From assembly GCA_963781805.1 (NCBI GenBank), contig CAWAHF010000004.1, positions 2,356,001-2,420,000 on the forward strand: DNA of 64,000 nucleotides, given 5' to 3'. The notes under the pieces are model-generated. The model did not search any database. It worked only from the letters and a program-made list of their open reading frames with translations, and was not told where the DNA came from. A program made the position numbers and the translations under genes. Positions within the stretch are counted from its first letter, which is position 1. Every line of letters starts with the position of its first letter. This document shows, in pieces, positions 37,401-46,425 of this stretch. This DNA is from JAFGPL01 sp963781805. GTDB taxonomy: Bacteria; Bacteroidota; Bacteroidia; Bacteroidales; UBA10428.

Positions 37401-37509
37401 AAATCAGAATAATATTGAAATGGAATTAAATAATATTCCTTCCGGATTGTATTTGTATAAAATTTATAATCGTTCCGAACTTTATACCGGGAAATTTATG
37501 GTTAAATAA
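34414..37509 (+). CDS. T9SS-secreted LamG/Ig-like/cadherin-like surface protein, cargo 3
   Basis: The 1031-residue protein starts with a signal peptide (MKRTRHLFFGLFLLVFLQSS, ending near ISAQ). It has an Ig-like domain (about 28-115), a LamG domain (about 120-350, with FSIECWFWLN, WHHIVAVRDAASNTMYLYVD and GKIDELIVHNKAL), then He_PIG and cadherin-like repeats (LTWDQGNKTLSGTPTN, ITVANVNDPP, STPEDDTILIK), and a C-terminal T9SS type A sorting domain (VYPNPADEMITFEY ... SGLYLYKIYN). It is a more distant paralogue of cargo 1 and 2: order and motifs are kept but the repeat bodies differ clearly. It starts after the terminator and is only 63 bases before cargo 4, so these two may form one unit. Confidence 0.9.
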   Translation: MKRTRHLFFGLFLLVFLQSSISRISAQNIKITTPADTIAFVDTKYTYDVNDSTAAAKLPVTYSLVKGLSGMIIYPATGVIEWTPNSITSGGKVIVKATNTALESVTQEFFINVSNAIPCPETMVAYWKMDENNGPVYADYYGANDAHITGIAPVSTTGQIDKAQEFDPLNSEGLYVEDDTLFDWGTEEDFSIECWFWLNEENNSYRVIIGRNEGVKPLTTGVHWWIGVDPTNRVNFAIRNDLDESTCTSDSIVAGWHHIVAVRDAASNTMYLYVDNTLGPKATAEYTGWGPGLSTDSVLCIGWLQPGPGDGSAYYFDGKIDELIVHNKALTSSEIANRYSKGSLGKPACRTGNFAPLFRTTPVTDINEDVPYTYKYLANDIDGNTLHYDIPVYPTWLTWDQGNKTLSGTPTNDNVGTFGVKIKVDDGTTDTVFQNFNITVANVNDPPQLSSIGGTALTFTEGDSSLVITSTITVADVDDINLESAVISISANYSNGADILSFANTGTITGTWHTSTGELTLSGVDTKANYQAALRTITYKNTSENPSALTRTISFKVYDGELYSNIPTRNISVVPVNDPPVITGHKSLSTPEDDTILIKKEQLIYSDVDNTTGEITLAVQDGIHYTHIGNIVTPEANYNDTIHVNVKLSDPHVSVDYVLPVYVTPVNDVPYFTFTTPPAAYEGEFYYFTLTAADADVNDALTFSAPQLPSWLQLNGNLLTGKPAFVNVGANTVKLRVTDGHINIDSTIVINVIMTNHKPYITSTPVTTVNEDENYVYDIQYEDPDTQDVLILYTDSIPGWLSYNSTLKRLSGTPTNNEVGYKADSTYYIRLRISDTKQDSIQEFTITVHNINDAPVATNQTSIPVSYPDSSLIITLDSLIVQDVDNPLSDMAMTIFPGTGYSIIENIITVNSGFTGQLLVKIVVDDGMLESPEYDYKITVKEHTGVEEQTGNVSVIKVYPNPADEMITFEYNLINNGWLEVYSDEGLLILKQILNSNQNNIEMELNNIPSGLYLYKIYNRSELYTGKFMVK

Positions 37510-37572
37510 TTAAAAATTCACATAGGAAGTTTTAATTCATTTTTACAGTTATTTATTTAGAAAAATTATACA

Positions 37573-40362
37573 ATGACAGCTACATATAAATTGAAGATTT
37601 CATTCCTTATTATGTTTACACTTTGTTTTATTTTGACAATTCAATTTGCTAATGGACAGAAATTAAAAATATTACCACTCGGTAATTCTATCACATTTGG
37701 TGAGGATAGCAATCCTTTACATCAGGAATCTACTCATCCGGAAAATTGTGTTTCATATAGAAAAGACCTATATGATGCATTAATATTCTCTGGTTATTCA
37801 TTTGATTACGTGGGAAGCCAGAAATCCGGTTGGGCTGCAGGATTGCCAAAAAATGATCTTGTCGACAGTCTTGATTATACGGGCAATGCAGGGTTCCCGG
37901 GTATTACTCCAACCCAACTGGACTATCTCCTTAAAACAGGAATAAATAAATATTATATAGAAAGTCCTTGTGAACTGAATAGTTATGGTGGCTGTCCACA
38001 GAATTATCTTTCTGTTTTTAATCCGGATGCAATTTTATTACATATTGGTACAAACGGACTAACAAAACCTGATAGTGTTTCTAAGTTTCGCGATGAGGTT
38101 AATTCGATGCTGAATTTTATTGACAGCTATGAAACATCCGTTGGAAAAACTATCCCGGTATTTCTTGCACAGATAATAAAACATGGTTCAGGCACTGTAG
38201 CTAATACCTTAGATCCGTATACAATTGCCTATAATGATTTATTACAAAACTTAGTCAGTTCCAGAACTAATGATGTTATCATCCTGGTGGATATGGAAAA
38301 TATTCCGGGATTTAATTATAGTCAAAGTGGTGGAGATATGTATGATGATTATCATCCAAATGAATCCGGCTATGCTAAAATGGCAACTACATGGTTTAAT
38401 GCCATGCAAACATATAATTTCCGGGCGCCGGTTGTCAGCAATATCCCGGATTTGACAATTAACGAAAATGAGAGTTCAAAAACCATTAACCTGAACAATT
38501 ATGTATTCGATCCCCAGGATCCGGATAATACAATAACTTGGACATATGCTCCTAATCCTGCGTCTCATTTTAACATTTCTATTACCAATGGCATAGCTAC
38601 AATTTCAGCTAAAAATTCCAATTGGAACGGAAATGAAACAATTACATTCAAGGCAACAGATAATGGTCGTGGAGGCACACCCTTATTTGATACCGATGAT
38701 GTAACACTATATAGTGTTGCAGTTAACGATACCCCTGTCATACAGGGACAACAACCTGTTTCAGTATTAGAAGATTCTCAGGTTATAATACAATTTAGTC
38801 AGCTTTCAGTATTTGATCCCGATAATATATATCCTGATGATTTTACGCTTCATGTTTCATCAGGAAGCAACTATACAGTTTTAGGAGGTGTAACGGTAAA
38901 ACCCAATTCAAATTATAACGGAACGCTGCACATACCTGTCTATGTTAATGATGGTCTGGCCAACAGCAATACCTATAGTCTTACAATCACCGTCACTCCC
39001 GTTAATGATAAACCATGGATCAACATCCCTTCAAGCCGATCTGCTTTCGAAGACGCTGCATATTCCATGACCATTACCGATGGTGATATTGATACCGGTG
39101 ATCAACTGGTATTATCATCAGTGAGTCTGCCCTCATGGCTTACATTTAATCCTGTAAATGGATTATTAAGCGGTACTCCGCATAATTCCAATGTTGGTTC
39201 AAACAGTGTAACAATCAGAGTGAATGATGGTACAGCAAATGTTGATTCAACCTTCACCATTCAGGTTATTAACACCAACGACTATCCAAAGATTATATCA
39301 AATCCGGAGAATACATTGATCTATTCTAATGAATATTTTGAATATATTGTAATGGCCGAGGACAGTGATATTACTGATGTTTTAACCTATTCGGCAGATC
39401 AAATCCCTTCGTTTCTGCAGTTCGATGCGCCGACCCATAAGCTTTTCGGCACTCCAACGATTAATAATACCGGTACATTTGCTGTATCATTGAAGGTTAG
39501 TGATGGAACGGTGTCTGTATATCAAAATTTTAATTTAAAAGTAGAATTAAAATCTCATCCACCACAGATTACATCAACACATGTCTATTCGGTGAATGAA
39601 GACAGCCAGTATCTGTATGCACTAAAAGCGACAGATCTTGACAATGATCCGTTAACATATACATCTGTTGAGATTCCAAACTGGCTTACCTTCTATGCTT
39701 CGGGTATTTTAATAGGTACACCAACTAATGAAGATGTTGGATTCAGTGATGTTATTTTATCAGTAACCGACGGAATGTATACGGTTTATGACTCGTTTAC
39801 TATTGAAGTCATAAATGTAAATGACCCGCCTGTTATCAAAGGTACCACGAAAGCACTATCAACCGCTGTTGATGAGCCTCTCACTATAACTTTAAGTGAT
39901 CTTGTGGTTGAAGATGATGACAATACGTTTCCCAATGACTTTTCAATGAAATTATTTAACGGAACCAATTATTCAGTAATTGACTATACAATAATTCCAA
40001 ATACAAAATTCATGGGAATACTTGAGGTAACTGTTGAAGTTAATGATGGTACAGATAGTTCTGAAGCCGATATACCCATATATGTCGGAGTATCCTCCGT
40101 TAAAGAGTTCAATAACGATCAAAATCTGCTGGTATATCCTGTACCTGCTGACAATAATATTAATTTTAAATTTAATCTGTTGAAGGAAGATGCTAAACTC
40201 ATTCTTTATAACACCCTGATGCAACCTCTTAGATTTTATAATATTCCTGCAATGACTAAAGAATACACTGTAAATCTGGAGGATCTGCCTGTTGGCATTA
40301 TATTTTACAGAATATCTTATGAAAATGGAAATATTTCCGGTAGTTTTCTCATTGAGAGGTAA
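37573..40362 (+). CDS. T9SS-secreted SGNH hydrolase fused to cadherin-like repeats, cargo 4
   Basis: The 929-residue protein has a signal peptide (MTATYKLKISFLIMFTLCFI, ending near NGQ) and then an SGNH/GDSL hydrolase domain (about 30-275): the nucleophile block ILPLGNSITFGED, the LLHIGTNGL block, and the Asp-His block DDYHPNESGYAKMA. SGNH enzymes of this type are usually carbohydrate or lipid esterases. The rest is a chain of cadherin/He_PIG-like repeats (SLPSWLTFNPVNGLLSGTPHN, ITVTPVNDKP, VINVNDPP). The C-terminus is a T9SS sorting domain (LVYPVPADNNINFKF ... VGIIFYRISYENG). It replaces the LamG domain of its three neighbours with an enzyme. Substrate unknown; acetylated glycan is a reasonable guess. 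Confidence 0.9.
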   Translation: MTATYKLKISFLIMFTLCFILTIQFANGQKLKILPLGNSITFGEDSNPLHQESTHPENCVSYRKDLYDALIFSGYSFDYVGSQKSGWAAGLPKNDLVDSLDYTGNAGFPGITPTQLDYLLKTGINKYYIESPCELNSYGGCPQNYLSVFNPDAILLHIGTNGLTKPDSVSKFRDEVNSMLNFIDSYETSVGKTIPVFLAQIIKHGSGTVANTLDPYTIAYNDLLQNLVSSRTNDVIILVDMENIPGFNYSQSGGDMYDDYHPNESGYAKMATTWFNAMQTYNFRAPVVSNIPDLTINENESSKTINLNNYVFDPQDPDNTITWTYAPNPASHFNISITNGIATISAKNSNWNGNETITFKATDNGRGGTPLFDTDDVTLYSVAVNDTPVIQGQQPVSVLEDSQVIIQFSQLSVFDPDNIYPDDFTLHVSSGSNYTVLGGVTVKPNSNYNGTLHIPVYVNDGLANSNTYSLTITVTPVNDKPWINIPSSRSAFEDAAYSMTITDGDIDTGDQLVLSSVSLPSWLTFNPVNGLLSGTPHNSNVGSNSVTIRVNDGTANVDSTFTIQVINTNDYPKIISNPENTLIYSNEYFEYIVMAEDSDITDVLTYSADQIPSFLQFDAPTHKLFGTPTINNTGTFAVSLKVSDGTVSVYQNFNLKVELKSHPPQITSTHVYSVNEDSQYLYALKATDLDNDPLTYTSVEIPNWLTFYASGILIGTPTNEDVGFSDVILSVTDGMYTVYDSFTIEVINVNDPPVIKGTTKALSTAVDEPLTITLSDLVVEDDDNTFPNDFSMKLFNGTNYSVIDYTIIPNTKFMGILEVTVEVNDGTDSSEADIPIYVGVSSVKEFNNDQNLLVYPVPADNNINFKFNLLKEDAKLILYNTLMQPLRFYNIPAMTKEYTVNLEDLPVGIIFYRISYENGNISGSFLIER

Positions 40363-40430
40363 TATTCATAAAACTTCATTTTATTAAGAAATCTTGCATC
40401 TGAACAATTATTAAAATTTAGAAATAGAAT

Positions 40431-41408
40431 ATGACAGCTGATAATAAATCATCTGGGTTTGTTTCAATAGGAGTTCCGGTTTATAATGGTGAAGAATTTT
40501 TATTTGATGCATTAACAAGTATTCAAAATCAGACTTATAAAAATTGGGAATGTCATATTGTAAATAATTGCAGTACTGATAAAACCAAAGATATTGCCAA
40601 AGAATTTGAAAGAAAAGATAATCGTTTCCATTTACATAATTATGAAGAATATTATCCGGTGGTGCAAAACTGGAATCGAATGGCAAACCATATTTCACCG
40701 GATGCGGAATATTTTAAGGTCGTTCAGGCCGATGACCTGATTATGTCGGAATACCTTGAAGAAATGATTAACGTGATGATACAATTCCCTTCTATTGGTA
40801 TGACATCCTCATACAGAATGGATGGTAACGTTATTAAATGTGATGGACTGGATTTACTGGAAGGTAATTTTTATAAAGGAAAAGATTTATTATTGAGACA
40901 TTTAAAAGAAGAAGTGGATATTAGTGGTTCAATTACTACACTTCTCTTTAGAATAAAATATTTGAAACAGGTACCGGATTATCCGAAAATTTTTAACGAG
41001 AAAGATTTACATTGCGATACATTACTGGCATTTCATTTCATGAATATTGCCGATGTTGGATTCGTATTCAAAGTATTGAGTTATACAAGATGGCATAAAA
41101 ATGCTTACACCAGCAGGTTTAATGTCAAATTCAATACATTTTACAACTCAAAGGAGAACAGGCTCTTTACATTTAAATATCTTGATCCGTCACTTGAAAA
41201 AGATTATAAAGATCATAGAAAGAGATATGCTTATCAATTTATTATGCAAAAAATATCAGGAAAGAAAGATAGTGTTGCGTGGCACAAGAAATACCTTTCA
41301 AGAAAATTTACTGTGGGAGAATATATTGCTGCGTTAATGAAATTAAATTTTGTTTCGCGCCAGTTTTTAAAACTACTTAATAAAGTAGGAATACCTGTAA
41401 CTATTTAA
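40431..41408 (+). CDS. Family 2 glycosyltransferase
   Basis: The 325-residue protein has a GT-A fold (VSIGVPVYNGEEFLFDALTS, NNCSTDKTKDIA, the DxD-like VQADDLIMSEYLEEM) and no membrane helix, so it works at the cytoplasmic face adding a sugar to a lipid-linked glycan. It opens the polysaccharide locus, 68 bases after cargo 4 and 29 bases before the MBOAT gene. Donor and linkage cannot be told from sequence. Confidence 0.88.
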   Translation: MTADNKSSGFVSIGVPVYNGEEFLFDALTSIQNQTYKNWECHIVNNCSTDKTKDIAKEFERKDNRFHLHNYEEYYPVVQNWNRMANHISPDAEYFKVVQADDLIMSEYLEEMINVMIQFPSIGMTSSYRMDGNVIKCDGLDLLEGNFYKGKDLLLRHLKEEVDISGSITTLLFRIKYLKQVPDYPKIFNEKDLHCDTLLAFHFMNIADVGFVFKVLSYTRWHKNAYTSRFNVKFNTFYNSKENRLFTFKYLDPSLEKDYKDHRKRYAYQFIMQKISGKKDSVAWHKKYLSRKFTVGEYIAALMKLNFVSRQFLKLLNKVGIPVTI

Positions 41409-41437
41409 ATTGTTAATTTGTAATATTACCAGAATAA

Positions 41438-42874
41438 ATGCTTTTCAACTCTCTACAATTTATCTTCTTTTTCCCGATAGTAGTGGCCCTGTATTTTGCA
41501 CTTAGTCACAAATACAGGTGGATTGTACTTTTAATTGCCAGTTATTACTTCTATATGTGCTGGAATTACAAATATGTAATTCTGATTCTTTTTACTACCA
41601 CAGTTAATTATTTAGCAGGAATGGGAATCGGGCTTACTAAAAGCAAATTCAGAAAAAATCTTTATCTTATACTTGGTGTAGGTTCCAGTCTCTCGGTATT
41701 ATTCTTTTTTAAGTACTTCAATTTTTTTGGTAATTCCATTAATTCATTATTTGCTCAATTCAATATTTTTTACCGGGTACCTGGTTATCACGTTTTATTG
41801 CCCGTTGGAATATCTTTTTTTACATTTCAGACGCTGAGTTATACCCTTGACATTTATTTCGGAAGAGAAAGGGTTGAACGGCACTTCGGAATTTTTGCGT
41901 TGTTTGTTTCCTTTTTTCCACAGTTAGTGGCCGGGCCAATTGAACGTTCCACCAATCTATTACCTCAATTTTATAAAGAACATAAAGTAAAATATGAAAA
42001 TATACGCGACGGCATTGTTTATATGCTTTGGGGATTTTTCAAAAAAGTAGTGATTGCAGACAGATTGTCTGAATATGTCAATATAGTTTACAATAATCCT
42101 TCAAATTACGGAGGATGGCATAACGTAATTGCAACCCTGTTTTTTTCGGTTCAGATTTATTGTGATTTTTCGGGATATTCCGACATAGCCATTGGAACCG
42201 CAAAAATTATGGGATTTGATTTGATGACCAATTTCAGACGTCCGTATTTTGCATTAAGTATCCGGGAATTCTGGCAAAGATGGCATATATCACTTTCAAC
42301 ATGGTTCAGGGACTATTTTTATATACCTCTTGGTGGAAGCAGAGTTTCAAAGGGCAGGAGGCATTTTAATCTATTTGCAACATTTCTTGTAAGCGGTTTG
42401 TGGCATGGCGCAAACTGGACTTTTGTCATTTGGGGAGCATTGCATGGTTTTTATCACATATTTGCAATCCTGACTAAAAAAATAAGAGAAAAAATAAATA
42501 GTTTTCTTAACCTAACAGCACATCCGGAAATTCACAATATACTCCAAAACCTTATTACATTTGTTTTGGTTTATTTTGCCTGGATTTTCTTCAGAGCTAA
42601 TTCACTAAGTGATGCAATGTTGATTTTAAAGAAAATGTTTTCATCTACAACAGGTAGAATAAATTTATTTGAATTTAAAGCAGATTTTTCTATCTCAATA
42701 GCATTAATTATACTGTTAGTAACCATTGAGTATCTTATCGAAAAAGCACAGCTTCAACTAAGATTGGTAAGTTCTAACAGACCCGTAAAGTGGATCCTAT
42801 TAGTAGTTACAGTGCTTTTAATAATGATACTTGGGAAATGGGAATCAATTAATTTTCTTTATTTCCAATTCTAA
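41438..42874 (+). CDS. MBOAT family O-acyltransferase (AlgI-like)
   Basis: The 478-residue membrane protein has the AlgI/DltB branch signatures: LPVGISFFTFQTLSYTLDIY (121-140), FPQLVAGPIER (160-170), FWQRWHISLSTWFRDYFYIP (278-297) and SGLWHGANWTFVIWGALHG with the presumed catalytic histidine H323 and a second conserved H336. About 11-12 helices are present. Such proteins move acyl (commonly acetyl) groups across the inner membrane for transfer to an extracytoplasmic polysaccharide. The next gene, 12 bases on, encodes an SGNH-like partner, as in alginate and similar O-acetylation systems. Confidence 0.93.
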   Translation: MLFNSLQFIFFFPIVVALYFALSHKYRWIVLLIASYYFYMCWNYKYVILILFTTTVNYLAGMGIGLTKSKFRKNLYLILGVGSSLSVLFFFKYFNFFGNSINSLFAQFNIFYRVPGYHVLLPVGISFFTFQTLSYTLDIYFGRERVERHFGIFALFVSFFPQLVAGPIERSTNLLPQFYKEHKVKYENIRDGIVYMLWGFFKKVVIADRLSEYVNIVYNNPSNYGGWHNVIATLFFSVQIYCDFSGYSDIAIGTAKIMGFDLMTNFRRPYFALSIREFWQRWHISLSTWFRDYFYIPLGGSRVSKGRRHFNLFATFLVSGLWHGANWTFVIWGALHGFYHIFAILTKKIREKINSFLNLTAHPEIHNILQNLITFVLVYFAWIFFRANSLSDAMLILKKMFSSTTGRINLFEFKADFSISIALIILLVTIEYLIEKAQLQLRLVSSNRPVKWILLVVTVLLIMILGKWESINFLYFQF

Positions 42875-42886
42875 AGATTTAATTGA

Positions 42887-43981
42887 ATGAAAAAAGAAAA
42901 GATAATAAAATGGTTCATTTATTTTGCAGGCATCGTGTGTCTATATGCATTTGTAGCCATAAGATATCTGCCTTTTTTCAATGCTGTCGTGGTGGAAAAA
43001 ATGAAACCCGGGTATTGGGATTTAACTAAATACGGTGAAAATTATTATTTTAGTTATGTCAGGCACTTCAGAGAGAATGGTATACCTCCTGCAAAAGAAA
43101 AATTTGAATTCAAAGCAAAAAATTCTTCTTTGAATGACGCAGATTTAATCGTTTTTGGAGATAGCTATTTTGATATTTCACGACATAAACAATTTCCTGA
43201 AAGACTCTGTGATACATTTCATGTAAAAACATATTTTCATTATGGTGATTATCCCCTGACTATTTTTGATGAAAATAACTATAGAAGCTCAGAACCAAAA
43301 GTACTTCTATATGAGCGGGTTGAAAGGTATATTCCTGTTGTTTTTGAACACGAAAATAATTCCGATTATATTCCTGATACACGTTCGGATTTTAAAAAGA
43401 AATTATCTGGTATTAAGGATGATATTTTCTACGACAAAACTGAAAAATTATTGGATGCGCTTGTCAAAAAGAGTTACCTGTCAACTGCTATTTATTCTGA
43501 AATAGCCACGATAAAATTTGATTTGTTTAAATACATTTCACCTCTTACGCCTGTATATTGCCTGAATAAAGATAAGCCCTGGTTATTTTTCTATGATCAA
43601 ACCAATAAGGAAAAAACAAGTTTTTATTATCATCATTCTCCTGAGGAAATAAATAATATCTGCAACAATATGGCTGATTTATCTGAAAAATTGAAAGAAA
43701 AATACAACATCAGACTTATCTATCTTCCTCTACCAGCACAATATACAATTTGTCATGAAGTTGTGAACAATGATGTATATAATAATTTTCTGCCCGAACT
43801 TTATGAAGGATTGGATAAGAAGGGAGTGGAATATATAAACGTATTTGAGGATTTTAAGAAAGCAGGCAAAGATATATTTTATGGCACAGATGGACACTGG
43901 AATGAAAAAGGAATTCAAATTGGTCTAAAAAAAACTTTGGAATATTTCAGGAATGATTCTACTTTGCATAATTATTTTTAA
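42887..43981 (+). CDS. SGNH hydrolase-like protein, probable O-acetyltransferase partner of the MBOAT
   Basis: The 364-residue protein has one N-terminal membrane helix (about residues 8-27), placing the rest in the periplasm. The SGNH triad is visible: DLIVFGDSYFD (S93 in GDSY) and YGTDGHWNEKG (D335 and H337). This matches the AlgX/AlgJ and DltD-like enzymes that take an acyl group from an MBOAT and place it on a polysaccharide. The 12-base spacing from the MBOAT gene supports the partnership. It could instead be a deacylase, but the context favours transfer. Confidence 0.78.
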   Translation: MKKEKIIKWFIYFAGIVCLYAFVAIRYLPFFNAVVVEKMKPGYWDLTKYGENYYFSYVRHFRENGIPPAKEKFEFKAKNSSLNDADLIVFGDSYFDISRHKQFPERLCDTFHVKTYFHYGDYPLTIFDENNYRSSEPKVLLYERVERYIPVVFEHENNSDYIPDTRSDFKKKLSGIKDDIFYDKTEKLLDALVKKSYLSTAIYSEIATIKFDLFKYISPLTPVYCLNKDKPWLFFYDQTNKEKTSFYYHHSPEEINNICNNMADLSEKLKEKYNIRLIYLPLPAQYTICHEVVNNDVYNNFLPELYEGLDKKGVEYINVFEDFKKAGKDIFYGTDGHWNEKGIQIGLKKTLEYFRNDSTLHNYF

Positions 43982-44015
43982 CTAAATTTCAATTGTTTAT
44001 TCTAAAACTGTAATC

Positions 44016-44807
44016 ATGAAAACTGTTATATTGGCAGGAGGATATGGAACCAGAATAAGTGAAGAAAGTGGTATTCGCCCAAAACCAATGGTTGAAATTG
44101 GTGGCAAACCCATTATTTGGCATATTATGAAAATATTTTCTCATTATGGAATTAATGATTTTATTATATGTTGCGGATACAAGGGCTATGTTATTAAAGA
44201 ATATTTCTCCAATTATTTTCTTCATATGTCAGATGTAACTTTTGATCTGGAAAATAATAAAATGACAGTACACTTAAAAAAAGCTGAGCCATGGAAAATA
44301 ACGCTTGTTGATACCGGCGAAAATACAATGACCGGAGGAAGGATAAAACGGGTTAAAGATTATATCGGAAATGAAACTTTCTGCCTTACGTATGGTGATG
44401 GAGTCAGCAATATAAACATAAATGAAGAGATTGAATTTCATAAAAAGCAAAAAGTTTTGGTTACTCTTACAGCAGTCCAGCAACCCGGCAGATTTGGAGC
44501 TTTTATGTTATCATCGGATAATAACCTGATAAATAGTTTTCATGAAAAACCTAAAGGAGATGGAAATTCAAATGCATGGATAAACGGTGGATTTTTTGTC
44601 GTTGAACCAGAGGCAATCGATTATATTACCAACGATTCCACCATTTGGGAAAAAGAACCCATGGAAATTCTTGCAAAAACAAAGAAGCTAGCAGCTTTCC
44701 GGCATGATGGATTCTGGCAGTCGGTGGATACGTTAAGAGATAAAAATGTATTGGAAAATATCTGGAATGCAGGTAATGCCCCATGGAAACTTTGGAATAA
44801 TGATTAA
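44016..44807 (+). CDS. rfbF: Glucose-1-phosphate cytidylyltransferase
   Basis: RfbF makes CDP-glucose from CTP and glucose-1-phosphate, the entry to CDP-linked deoxysugars. The 263-residue protein shows the nucleotidyltransferase loop LAGGYGTRISEESGIRPKPM, GGKPIIWHIMKIFSHYGIND, CCGYKGYVIKEYF, LTYGDGVSNINI and the conserved NGGFFVVEP. These features are specific to RfbF rather than RmlA. The usual next enzyme, CDP-glucose 4,6-dehydratase (RfbG), is not in the window; the next gene is a different SDR. Spacing to that gene is 23 bases. Confidence 0.94.
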   Translation: MKTVILAGGYGTRISEESGIRPKPMVEIGGKPIIWHIMKIFSHYGINDFIICCGYKGYVIKEYFSNYFLHMSDVTFDLENNKMTVHLKKAEPWKITLVDTGENTMTGGRIKRVKDYIGNETFCLTYGDGVSNININEEIEFHKKQKVLVTLTAVQQPGRFGAFMLSSDNNLINSFHEKPKGDGNSNAWINGGFFVVEPEAIDYITNDSTIWEKEPMEILAKTKKLAAFRHDGFWQSVDTLRDKNVLENIWNAGNAPWKLWNND

Positions 44808-44830
44808 TATATCTATTTAAAAAAGTAAAA

Positions 44831-45877
44831 ATGAAAATTTTAATTACAGGAAATTTGGGATACGTTGGTTCGGAACTGACCAAAATCTTAAGAAAAACCT
44901 TTCCGGATTCGACATTAATTGGTTATGATTTAGGGTATTACGCAAAACATCTTACCACTAACTATTCCGTACCGGAAATATATCTTGATAAACAGATTTA
45001 TGGAAATGTGTGTGAATTTCCCGCAGATATTCTCGAAGGGATTGATACAGTTGTTCAATTGGCAGCAATATCAAATGATCCAATTGGTGTAAAGTTTGAA
45101 AAAGTCACCTATAATGTTAATCATAAAGCAGTTATCGATATAGCAGAAAAAGCCAAGAAAAAAGGTGTAAAAAATATTGTATTTGCATCAAGTTGCAGTG
45201 TATATGGTTTTGCAGAAGAATCCGCGAGAAATGAACATTCTGAAGTTGGACCAATTACTGCTTATGCCAAATCAAAAGTACTGGCTGAAAACGATCTCAA
45301 AGAGCTTGCAGATGACAAATTTAAAATTACCTGTCTTCGGTTTGCAACAGCTTGCGGAATAAGCGATCGTTTACGGTTAGATTTGGTACTAAATGATTTT
45401 GTAGCAGGGGCGCTTGCTTCAAAAGAAATTACAATCTTAAGCGATGGTACACCCTGGCGTCCGCTTATAAATGTCAGAGACATGGCCAGGGCTATTACAT
45501 GGGCTCATTTAAGAAAACCGGATAATGGTGGCAATTATCTGATTGTCAATACAGGAAGCAATGATTGGAACTATCAGATTAAGGATTTGGCGGAAAAAAT
45601 ACATGAAGTCTTGCCCGAAATAAAAGTTTCAATCAATAAAGATGCACAACCCGATAAAAGATCTTATAAAGTAAATTTTGATCTTTTCAAAAGTCTTGCT
45701 CCTGATTATATACCCTCTTACAATTTAAATACTACCATAAAAGAATTAATTGAGGGATTAAATGCAATTGGGTTTAAGGATAAAGAATTCAGAAAATCTC
45801 AACTAATTCGTCTCAACGTTATTACTGAATTAATTGAAAAGGGCATTCTTGATAATAATCTTAATGTTGTAAAATGA
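44831..45877 (+). CDS. NAD-dependent sugar epimerase/dehydratase (extended SDR)
   Basis: The 348-residue protein has the extended-SDR Rossmann motif TGNLGYVGSEL (residues 6-16), the LAAISNDP segment, an SSCSVYG catalytic-serine region (120-126) and the Y145-x3-K149 pair (AYAKSK). The substrate is presumably a nucleotide-linked, perhaps CDP-linked, hexose given rfbF upstream and an RmlC-like epimerase and C-methyltransferase downstream. The last four bases overlap the next gene (ATGA). It is not a standard CDP-glucose 4,6-dehydratase by its motifs, but a dehydratase or ketoreductase role cannot be excluded. Confidence 0.85.
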   Translation: MKILITGNLGYVGSELTKILRKTFPDSTLIGYDLGYYAKHLTTNYSVPEIYLDKQIYGNVCEFPADILEGIDTVVQLAAISNDPIGVKFEKVTYNVNHKAVIDIAEKAKKKGVKNIVFASSCSVYGFAEESARNEHSEVGPITAYAKSKVLAENDLKELADDKFKITCLRFATACGISDRLRLDLVLNDFVAGALASKEITILSDGTPWRPLINVRDMARAITWAHLRKPDNGGNYLIVNTGSNDWNYQIKDLAEKIHEVLPEIKVSINKDAQPDKRSYKVNFDLFKSLAPDYIPSYNLNTTIKELIEGLNAIGFKDKEFRKSQLIRLNVITELIEKGILDNNLNVVK

Positions 45878-46425
45878 GGTTTCTTGAGACTAATCTTAAA
45901 GGTTCGTATATCGTAGAATTAACGCCGTTTAAAGATGAGAGAGGATTGTTCGCAAGAACTTTTTGTAAGAAGGAATTCCTTCAAATAAATCATACCAAAG
46001 AATTTGTGCAGTTTAATTATTCTCTTACTATAAATAAAGGAGCCATTCGCGGTATGCACTACCAGATTCAGCCTGATTGTGAAATCAAACTTATTCGATG
46101 TATCGTGGGTAAAGTGTTTGATGTAATTATTGATGTAAGAGCAGGTTCGCCCACATTTTTACAATTTTTTTCTGTTGAATTGTCTCCCGAAAATCTTAAT
46201 ATGATATATGTACCGGAGGGATTCGCCCATGGTTTTCAGACCTTAGAGAATAATACCCAGTTAATCTATCACCACACAAATTATTATAATCCGGAATCTG
46301 AAGGAAGCATTAGATATAATGATCCTTCCATTGGAATTAATTGGCCTTTGGAACCTACCGACATATCTGATAAAGATAAAAATTATAAACTTATTGATAA
46401 CACATTTAAAGGAATAGAAATATGA
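45874..46425 (+). CDS. dTDP-4-dehydrorhamnose 3,5-epimerase family protein (RmlC-like)
   Basis: The 183-residue cupin matches RmlC: DERGLFARTFCKKEF (21-35), IRGMHYQIQP with the catalytic histidine H62, YVPEGFAHGFQTLE, and the NDPSIGINWP C-terminal block. RmlC-type enzymes epimerise C3 and/or C5 of 4-keto sugars. In this operon it sits between an SDR and a C-methyltransferase, so a CDP- or dTDP-4-keto sugar is the probable substrate. It overlaps both neighbours by four bases, a sign of translational coupling. Confidence 0.9.
   Translation: MRFLETNLKGSYIVELTPFKDERGLFARTFCKKEFLQINHTKEFVQFNYSLTINKGAIRGMHYQIQPDCEIKLIRCIVGKVFDVIIDVRAGSPTFLQFFSVELSPENLNMIYVPEGFAHGFQTLENNTQLIYHHTNYYNPESEGSIRYNDPSIGINWPLEPTDISDKDKNYKLIDNTFKGIEI

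Noticed and set aside
28029..37509. Repeated ITVxNVNDxP segments considered as a CRISPR-like or tandem DNA repeat
   Set aside because: The repeats are protein-level Ig/cadherin modules of 80-130 residues with diverged DNA, not short spaced DNA repeats.
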